A DNA stretch of 64,000 nucleotides from Calycina herbarum (Eukaryota; Ascomycota; Leotiomycetes; Helotiales; Pezizellaceae): the NCBI GenBank assembly GCA_001414485.1, contig LLEY01000079.1:124001-188000 (forward strand), read 5' to 3'. Position numbers and translations under genes: made by a program. The notes below the pieces were generated by a model. The model was not told the origin of the DNA, searched no databases, and saw only the letters and a program-made list of their open reading frames with translations. This document shows positions 56,753-64,000 of this stretch, one piece after another (position 1 is the stretch's first letter; each line of letters starts with the position of its first letter).

Positions 56753-57356
56753 ATGTCCTACCCTATACGGAAGAAGAAAGAAGAACGTATACTTCTTATA
56801 AAAAGTATTAAAATGGTTTATAACGAAATATTACTATGCTCTCGCTACGCTTCTCAAAAGCGCAGATGTTTCATAGATTCCTCCTAATCCTCTTAATATT
56901 CTAAATGTGTTTAGTCGAAGCTAAAATGCGACGGTACCGATGATGCTTAGGAGAAAAACGTTCCCCGCGTTAGCGACTGGTCCTCTATTGAAAAACAAGA
57001 GGAGAAGCTGGAGAGAGAGGAGGAGGAGGCGATGGCGAGGATTCTGCGGTTGCGAAAGCAGAAGGCCTTTCTAAAAGAAAGGCGGCGTGAAATGTCTCGT
57101 CGAGGTCTTCGTTTTCTTAACGAACTCGACGCTGCTAAGGAGGTAGAAAAGAAAGAGAAAGAAGAGAAAGAGAGAAAGGAAAAAGAATAGTGAGAGGCGG
57201 AGGTTGCCTGCCTGGCGGTCCCGCCTATTCCTGTCGGTTCCTAATCCGAGATGGGTCTCGACCTAGCCTTCCTCGAAGCCTTTCCTTTAGACTACGAGAT
57301 GTGGGTAAACTTGGGTTTTGTTGGTGGAACTCTTGAAGTTCTGCTAGGCAACGGTT
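56753..57356 (+). CDS. Antisense accessory ORF of element E, Zn2Cys6-like
   Basis: One frame of 201 codons from ATG 56753, opposite in strand to gag-pol. Stops inside are TAA/TAG, plus one TGA, all RIP-compatible. Residues 29-59 read C-x2-Y-x6-C-x9-Y-x2-C-x6-C. Both Tyr codons (TAC, TAT) are one G-to-A step from Cys, giving the full Zn2Cys6 spacing with basic residues between. Residues about 85-150 are a charged coiled coil. The tail reads LDLAFLEAFPLDYEMWVNLGF. This is the best preserved of the four copies. The 3' end overlaps the pol C-terminus on the other strand. Function unknown; a nuclear DNA-binding protein is an inference. Confidence 0.65.
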
Positions 57357-60300
57357 AAGGTTGCTTTTTGGTTCCTAAGTGTTTTCTAAGTGTGGGTAAT
57401 CTAACTACTTGATTAAATACTTGACTTGTCCTCTAATAAGTTTATAGTTAAGAATCCTCTCGACTTCGTATTCGGCGTTTGGGTTTGCTGGTTGAATTTC
57501 TGTGAGTGGAGCTGGTGGTGCTCCTGGTGGTGCTGGTTCGAGTAAGGATATATGAAATACTAGGTGGATGTTTATTATCCTTAGTAGTGCTAATTTATAG
57601 TTTAAAGGTCCTTTAACGTGTTTGATTTTAAATAGTCTAAGTTTTTTGTGATCTAGTTTATTACTTGGTCTTTTTGTGTTAATGTTCTTTTGTACTAAGT
57701 AGACTTTATCCCTCTCTTTTAGCGTTGGCTCCTGACTACGTCGTTTGTTGTAGTAGTGCGTATTTTTTTCTGCTATAAATTGTAGGTCTTCTATAAGTTC
57801 CTTATGTAGATTCTTAATTTTTGAGACATGAATACGAGTAAGTTAGTTATTAATGGTTGTAGATAGTGGTTCTCGATATGCTGTTAATTTATACCTAAAG
57901 TTAGCGTAGAATGGCGTAATAAGTGTTATTTCTATTACTAAACTATTATAAGTAAACTGTGCTAAAGGTAGTAGTTCTACCTAGTTGTTTTGCTAGTAGT
58001 TTATATAATAACGAAGGTATGTTTTAACTACTTAATTTATTCGTTCGTTTCTTCTATTTGTTTATAGGTGAAAAGCTGTTGAAAGCTTTCTTTTCGTACC
58101 TAATCGTTCTATAAGAGCGATTTAAAATTTAGAGGTGAAGAGTTTGTCTCTATCTAAGAGTATTTCTTTAGGTAGTCTATGTCTTAAGACTACTTCTCTA
58201 AGGAATATAAATGCTAATTCCTTAGCTATACTTAACTCTATATATACTATAAGAATTATATACTTTGTAAGTCGTTCTATAATAACTAGGATTGTATTAT
58301 ATTTAACTCCTATTATCGGGTCTTTGGATTTTAGTAGTTTAATAATGAAATCTATAGATATTGATTTCTAAGGTATCTATAGTATTAGAGTAGTGTTTAT
58401 CTATCTATAAGGAGTATAGTAGGAAGCCTTATTCCTAGTATAGGTATTATATTCTACTATCACTTCCTTAACTATCGCGGATAACTGATTAATATAGTAG
58501 TATTGTCTTATCTTCTAAAGGGTTCTGTGAATTCCTTAGTAACTGTAAGCGGGTGTAGTATAGTATTCTTGTATAAATTCTTTTACGTACGAACTAGGAA
58601 CCTATAGTTTCCCTTTTATATACTAGTTATAACCTTTATATATATTTTAAATTTTGTCTATCTATATGTCGTTTATTACTATTATCTTGTATATAGTAGG
58701 TACTAAGTCTCTATTCTTAAGAGTTTTTAAGATTATAATCTTTTTATACTCTTTATTCCTCTTATATCCGGGTTTCTAACTAAGAGTATTAGCTTAAGTA
58801 TTTAACGTTCCTTTTATATGTCGAATAATAATGTTAAATCCTCCTAATATCTCTAATTATCTAGCTAATCGTCTTATTATAAGTTTCTTAGTTATTATAA
58901 ACGTTCTAAGGTTCTCGTAGTCGGATAAAACTATAACTAGGTGTTTTACTAGCTGTAAATAAATCCTCTAGTGTTCTAAAGCTAATATTATAGTAAGTAA
59001 TTCTTTGTTAAAAATGCTATAGTTTTGTTATACTAGGTTAAATATCTTAGAATAATATATAATAGGTATAAGTTTTCCTTTGTTATTTAGCTATAGGTAA
59101 ACCGCTCCTACTGCTGTATCTAAGGTGTCTATTTTAATCGTACTAGGCTTTTCTATGTCGAAATTATATAGAATAGGTTCCTTTATAAACTTTGCTTTAA
59201 TTTTCTAAAAAGCGTCCTCCGCCTATTTATTCTATATAAACTTAACAGCTTTCTTAACCAGTCCCGACATTAGTTTAGTAATCTTTATATAGTCTCAAAT
59301 AAACAGATAGCAAAAGTTTATAAATCTAAGGAAGGACTATACGTCTTTTATATTTTCTAGTAACTTCTAGTTTAAGACGTCCTAGATCTTTACTAGATCC
59401 ATCTCTATTTTTCCTAAACTAAATACCTATCCTAGGAAAAGGGTCCGAGTTACTCTAAACTCGTATTTCAAGAGTTTTAACTAAGAGTTTACTTTTATAA
59501 GTTATTATAAAACTTCTTTAACATATCCCTCGTATTCCTCTTCTTTTTCTAAGAAGATTAGGATATTATCTAGGTAATAAATTACTATTACCCCTAGAAG
59601 ATCTCCTAAAATATTATTATTTTATCTTTAACATATAGCTAGTATATTATAAAGTCTAAAAGGCATAACTGTATATTTATAAAGGCCCGATAGTAAGGCA
59701 AATACTGTCTTCTATTCATCCTCGACTTTTATTCGTATAAGTCTATAGGCGTTTTATTAATCTAATTTCGTAAATCGTACTACCTTGCCTAACTTGTCTC
59801 ATAAGTATTAGCTAGGTAGCAGTAGATAAGCGTTCTTAACTATAGCATGATTTACTTCTTAGTAATCAATATATACTCTTCTATCTAGATTGTCTTTCTT
59901 TTTAACAATAAGTATATTTAAGGTAATTAGCAACTTAGATTTTCTAATATATCCCTTCTTAATACCTTCCTTTATATAACTTTCTATTCTCTATAGACTT
60001 TTCTAGTTATATAACTAAAGCTTCTACTTCGAGAGGTAATAACCCTTTTTTAATTTAATCTTATAATCCTATAAGCGATGTTTTAGCAAGGCTCGTAAGT
60101 CTTCTAGGTTTTCGAACAAAGCCTTAAATTCTCTATACTATATAGGTATTTTATTATCAGCTGTTCTACTAACCTGTGGAGGACCCTGGGCTAGGTGTTC
60201 TAGCGTCTTAGAAGAGGTGGCGCTAACCTTGTTCTAGCCTTGTAGTTATAATTATAAACCTATATAATTATATCAACTGAAGGTTATTATTTAAGCCTTC

Positions 60301-62474
60301 TAATTAATATCTGGATTATGTTCCCTAATCTATAGTATACCTAGTATTACTTCTTTGCTTCCTATTTTAATAATATCGAATTATATGTCTAAGCAGTGTT
60401 CTTCAATAGTAATACTTATTAGAATAGTTTACTAATTAATAATTCTATCCTAGTATATAACGTCTGTTCTATTAACCACTCCTAGGTAGTATAGCTTTAT
60501 GCCTTTGATCAGGACGTTTAGCTTCTTCTAAGCTACTAGGGAAAGAAAATTACCCGTTGCTCTTAAATTAATTAAGACTCGGAGTTCCTTTCCTCTTATC
60601 TTCGCTATTATTATAAGTTGATTTTCTCTAGAGGTAGCGTTTAATTCTCTGATTATCGGTTAGTAGAGCTCTCTCTATACTAACTCTGTTTCCTAGTCTA
60701 TGTTGTATTCGTTTATCTCTTAGAAGATTATACTAAATAACTTCCTATTTCGTGATTTTTGAAATATTACTCTGACTTTTCTAACTAAAGCGACTATAGT
60801 ATACTAGCTTCCTATTTCTAGTATAGCTTCCCTGTCATCAGGTAGCGTACCTAAAAAACTAGGTTTAGAGCGTCCTATAAAGTCGTCAGGACCCTGCTAT
60901 TGCCATTCGCTGGTTTCTTCCTATAGATCTACGATTATCTAAATATCTCCTATCTTAGGCATACTAGATAGTTCGCTAGATACTACTTATTCTAGTCTAG
61001 GTTCTTTAAATTTAATGATTTCCTTTCTAGTAATAAGGCTTACTAAAGTTATTCTGTCTCTTTCATTCTAAACTATTTTATAGGTAGTTAAAATAGTAGG
61101 GTTAATTCCTTAAGTAGAATATAAGCTCTAAAAATCATATTTCTGGTTTTCTATATATACCTATCTATTTCCTCTTTTAAAAGTTCTAATAAATGCCTAT
61201 GTCTCGCCTTATTTAGGCTTATATATTCCGGGATCCACTTTTAACGAGTCGGATATCGATTCTAACGACTCTAACGAACTTGTTAATAGTAACGATTTAT
61301 ATTCTACCTAAAGAGGTAATTTATACTCTATTTCCAACTGTATGTTATAATATTCTTTAAGTAATAGATCCCTATTATTATTAGTGTCTTATACCTTACT
61401 AACTTATGACTTAATTCCTTCGTTTAGCTGTAAGTATATAGTACTTGCTGTTATGTCTACAGTGTCTGTTTTAATTTACGTGCTATAACCTCTAGCCTCG
61501 AGTTCTTCGTCTATAAGTTCGATTTTTTCTAGTAAAGCTACTTCTTTTTAGATAGTAGCATTAGCTTGTTTCTCTTTAGAGTCTTTCTTCTTACTATACT
61601 CATTTGCTCTATAGCTGGGAAGACTATAGTTATAATATAAGTTCTACTTACGTCGACGATTTCGCTCTTTCTAGGACAATCCTCCCTTCTAGGAGTTTTC
61701 TTTCTTAGATTCCTTTCCTAGAACCTATGATTTCCAAGTAGTATTGATTTCTATAGGATCTCTACGATCTTTTCGTCTACTCTTTCTATGTCGATGACTA
61801 TAACTTCCTTTCTTCTCTAGATTTCTTTTATAGATACGGTTGTCGATCCTAATTATATTATTCGTTAATTTATTTAATATATCTAGAAAATCCTCTTACA
61901 CGATTTTATCCTTTACGTTGTTCTTAAGTCTATAATAGAATTGTTTATATAATGCTTTATCGTTCTATCCTATTCGTATAGAGTACTATTGAAATTATAA
62001 GGCGTACTTGACAGCTAACCCCTTCTACTTAAGTGTATACAAAGCTCTAACTGCCTTTTTCTTCATATCAACATCCTTAAAAGCCTAGTTGATTCTCTCT
62101 CTAAATCCTTAAACATTCTTAAACAAATCCCTCGTTTTTTTAGACATCTAAAGAGAGACCTTTCTATCAGCTGTCTTGTTCATCTAGTAATCCTCTAAGT
62201 ACGGTTCTAACCAGTTATAGGCTACCCCTTTAAGATAGGTAGACAACTATATAACCTAGTTAGTTTTACTTAGAAACTAGGTATAATAAAAACTTAAGTA
62301 GAGGGAAGCTTTTATTAAGAATTTAGCTAGCTTCTCAGGCAAGCTATCGAACAGCTTTAGAAGAGGAAGTTTCACTTCCTTTCGAAGAGTAGTAACTAGT
62401 GCAACTAGTGCAACTGGGGGGTCCGTAGCTAGCCTTAGTAGGGCGGTTCTTAGAGTAGAAGAGGTTGCCAACAT
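57225..62474 (-). pseudogene. Element E gag-pol, RIPed
   Basis: Gag starts at ATG 62474 and is open for 65 codons. The zinc knuckle lies near 61640-61590 with Cys/His changed to Tyr. Protease lies near 60650, RT about 60200-59450 and RNase H about 59180-58850. Integrase runs about 58600-57650 with the D..D..E blocks I-S-I-D-F, L-L-D-R-D-K and N-E-R-I-N-Q. The chromodomain is at about 57480-57330 (E-Y-E-V-E-R-I-L-N-Y-K, then L-D-Y-P-H-L-E-N-T). Unlike C, the RT-RNase H region is complete. Stops are mostly TAG/TAA. Confidence 0.8.
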
Positions 62475-62508
62475 AATAGCAATCTTACTTCTAAGTAGGT
62501 GCTTAAAG

Positions 62509-62954
62509 TATAACGAAACTCAAACGAACTAAACAAAGATGACTAAGTCTCGAAGGTTGGTATACAGTAAGAAGTATAAATACGCTAGGTTGTTCACTTA
62601 GAAGTGAACTCGTTACTTATATCAAAGATGTTAAACAAGATAATAAGATTAATAACTAAAGTTAAGCACAAAGCTCCTATCTAGGTAGTAGACGTGCTAG
62701 TATATATAGAACCCTTCATGCTACCTAGATCCCTATATAAGCCTAGATCCCTGGATCCCTTTAGATCCCCTAAGGGATCCAACGGGATCCATCACGTGAC
62801 CTCCAACAGTTATCCAACAGTGAGATCCTAGAATACCTAAATGCCTTCGTATTACTAATTCCCTCTTGTGCTACCTTCCATTTCCTGGATATCGTGCCTT
62901 GTCCTGTCAGAGCGCCGTCTGGACTACTTACCACGTATAACGTGATTCGTGACA
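62509..62954 (-). repeat. Element E LTR (5' LTR in element sense)
   Basis: 446 bp, ending GATTCGTGACA before AAAGG. It is paired with 56217-56662. Confidence 0.88.
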
Positions 62955-62959
62955 AAAGG

Positions 62960-64000
62960 ATCACGCTAGAGAAACGTTTACTAACTTCAGAGGTTGCTTT
63001 TCGAGTATAGCTATACTTGGAGGGATACTAGAGTTAGAACGGTTCTTCTATATATAGGAAAAGATTATACTATAGCTACGAAACTTAGCTGCTATACTTA
63101 AGAGAAGTTAGAACTATAACTTCGTCGAAATAGTAGCAGATCTTCTAGCCCTAGATAAGGAAAAACGCTGAAACGCTAAGTTATATATAGCTAATATAAC
63201 TAAGCTAGTTAGTATAACTACTTTAGTTAAAAAGACTACCTTTTAATCCTTATCTAGTATAATACTAGACCTCCTACTACCCGAATACGAATCCTTTTCT
63301 ACGGTTTAAAGGGAAGATGAAACCAAGTCCTCGTAGAGTACCCTAAATTAGTAGGAAAACAAGGTATTAGATAACATAGTTTATACGACTATATCTGAAC
63401 CTAGATCGACGTTGTATCTATAACTACCCCTTTATTATCCTAGATCTTAGACAACAAGACTTAATTATTAGAAATAAATAGTTAAAACACTTTAAAATTC
63501 TCCTTAACCCTGCTAGGAATCAACTTATTTAGCTAGCCGAAACCCTATCGACTCCCTACTTCGGTAAGGAGTCCTTACTTTCTTTTACCTTCTAGCTGGA
63601 TTCTAGAAGTCTAATTTAAATCGAATACGAATCGAAGAAGTACGCTATCTATCTAGACGAAAGATAAGAATAAGTGACTTCTTAGCTAAGTTATTACTAT
63701 CTTCTACGATATCGACTTCCGAATTCCGACTTTTCCGCCTCCGACTCCTATCTAAATCCTCTCCGATATATAGAATAATCGAGGGATTAGACTATACACT
63801 CTTTTAGCGAATGCTTTGCTTTAGTAGGAAACACCTGATACAGGCAACATCTACAAACAAGGCCGGCTACGACTCGTATCCTACCTTTCGCTAAACACCT
63901 CACTTAATAAACTGTATTCTATACGACAATCCTTCCGCTACTAATACTACTGCCTACAGACACCGTCTACCGATATTGTACAGATACCGCACCGATAATA
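62960..64000 (+). pseudogene. Element F, remainder (gag end to protease region), RIPed and rearranged
   Basis: It resumes the D-type sequence at ATCACGCTAGAGAAACG and runs to about 63300. It then carries a replacement of about 60 bp and rejoins D-type sequence from about 63380 to 63810. The last 190 bases do not match D and look less RIPed. Confidence 0.65.

Larger units (their letters stand above)
56217..62954 (-). mobile_element. Element E: complete chromodomain Ty3/gypsy element, inverted, inside element F
   Basis: It is 6738 bp with two 446-bp LTRs and the duplication AAAGG (56212-56216, 62955-62959). Gag is of the element C type, while the 3' antisense frame is of its own type with a full Zn2Cys6-like spacing. 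It has fewer G-to-A changes in its 3' part than A, B and C, so it is probably the youngest insertion. Confidence 0.92.
54802..64000 (+). mobile_element. Element F: D-family gypsy element, incomplete, interrupted by element E
   Basis: It starts with the LTR TGTGATAGAACC after the possible duplication TAGGC. It follows element D through gag, is broken at AAAGG by E (56217-62954) and resumes at 62960. Near 63300-63370 about 500 bp of the D-type sequence is replaced by some 60 bp of unrelated DNA. From about 63810 it departs from D. The 3' LTR is outside the window. Confidence 0.85.

Noticed and set aside
58135..58371. Antisense open frame over the element E integrase (also 12499-12720 in A)
   Set aside because: It mirrors the strongly conserved integrase codons on the other strand, has no independent extension, and lies inside pol. 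It serves as a contrast to the true antisense candidates beyond the pol stop.
1..64000. tRNA, rRNA, CRISPR and bacterial-type signals
   Set aside because: None seen. Genome features are eukaryotic, and the repeats are LTRs, duplications and one 92-bp array.

Overview
The window looks like an AT-rich, repeat-dominated region of a filamentous ascomycete (Pezizomycotina). Short GT-AG introns of about 58-160 bp, a signal-peptide subtilisin, a fungal SGNH hydrolase, and LTR retrotransposons saturated with C-to-T / G-to-A changes all point this way. Almost every in-frame stop in the broken genes is TAA or TAG where CAA or CAG is expected (or TGA for CGA). That is the signature of repeat-induced point mutation (RIP). 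Several gene families resemble proteins I associate with Leotiomycetes, but this class-level placement is tentative.

Layout. 1-21163: an SRR1-like gene (minus strand) is split by a 20.6-kb nest of three chromodomain Ty3/gypsy elements. Element A (97-20694, TSD CAGTG) carries B in its integrase region (5011-12271, TSD CCTAG) and C in its 3' LTR (14391-20396, TSD ATGTG, one copy RIP-altered). 21359-36338: gene relics and intergenic DNA, with two solo LTRs, an F-box-like gene present twice (about 23.3-25.1 kb and 34.3-35.7 kb) and unequally RIPed, a coiled-coil relic, a TPR relic, a Ser/Pro-rich hypothetical protein gene, an FHA-kinase broken only by three CAR-to-TAR stops, and a spliced pseudogene at 32748-33659. 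36339-44530: a long unrecognised minus-strand gene relic split by element D (37906-44238, TSD AGAGT), a second gypsy family. 44562-54801: the most gene-like part, with a spliced subtilisin-like protease, a 92-bp tandem repeat, a spliced three-helix membrane protein and a spliced SGNH hydrolase. The protease and the hydrolase end in the same 600-bp module, in inverted orientation, and RIP stops appear only in that module. 54802-64000: element F (D family, runs off the window), interrupted by the complete element E (56217-62954, TSD AAAGG).

Most notable signal: all four A/B/C/E elements carry, between the pol stop and the 3' LTR, a roughly 180-210-codon open frame on the strand opposite to gag-pol. 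It has cysteines spaced like a fungal Zn2Cys6 cluster in two copies, a K/E-rich coiled coil and a conserved C-terminal motif, and its tail overlaps the 3' end of pol. A second signal is Tf1-like self-priming: the bases just inside the 5' LTR of D and F are complementary over 13 nt to the predicted mRNA 5' end, and they co-vary between the two elements.
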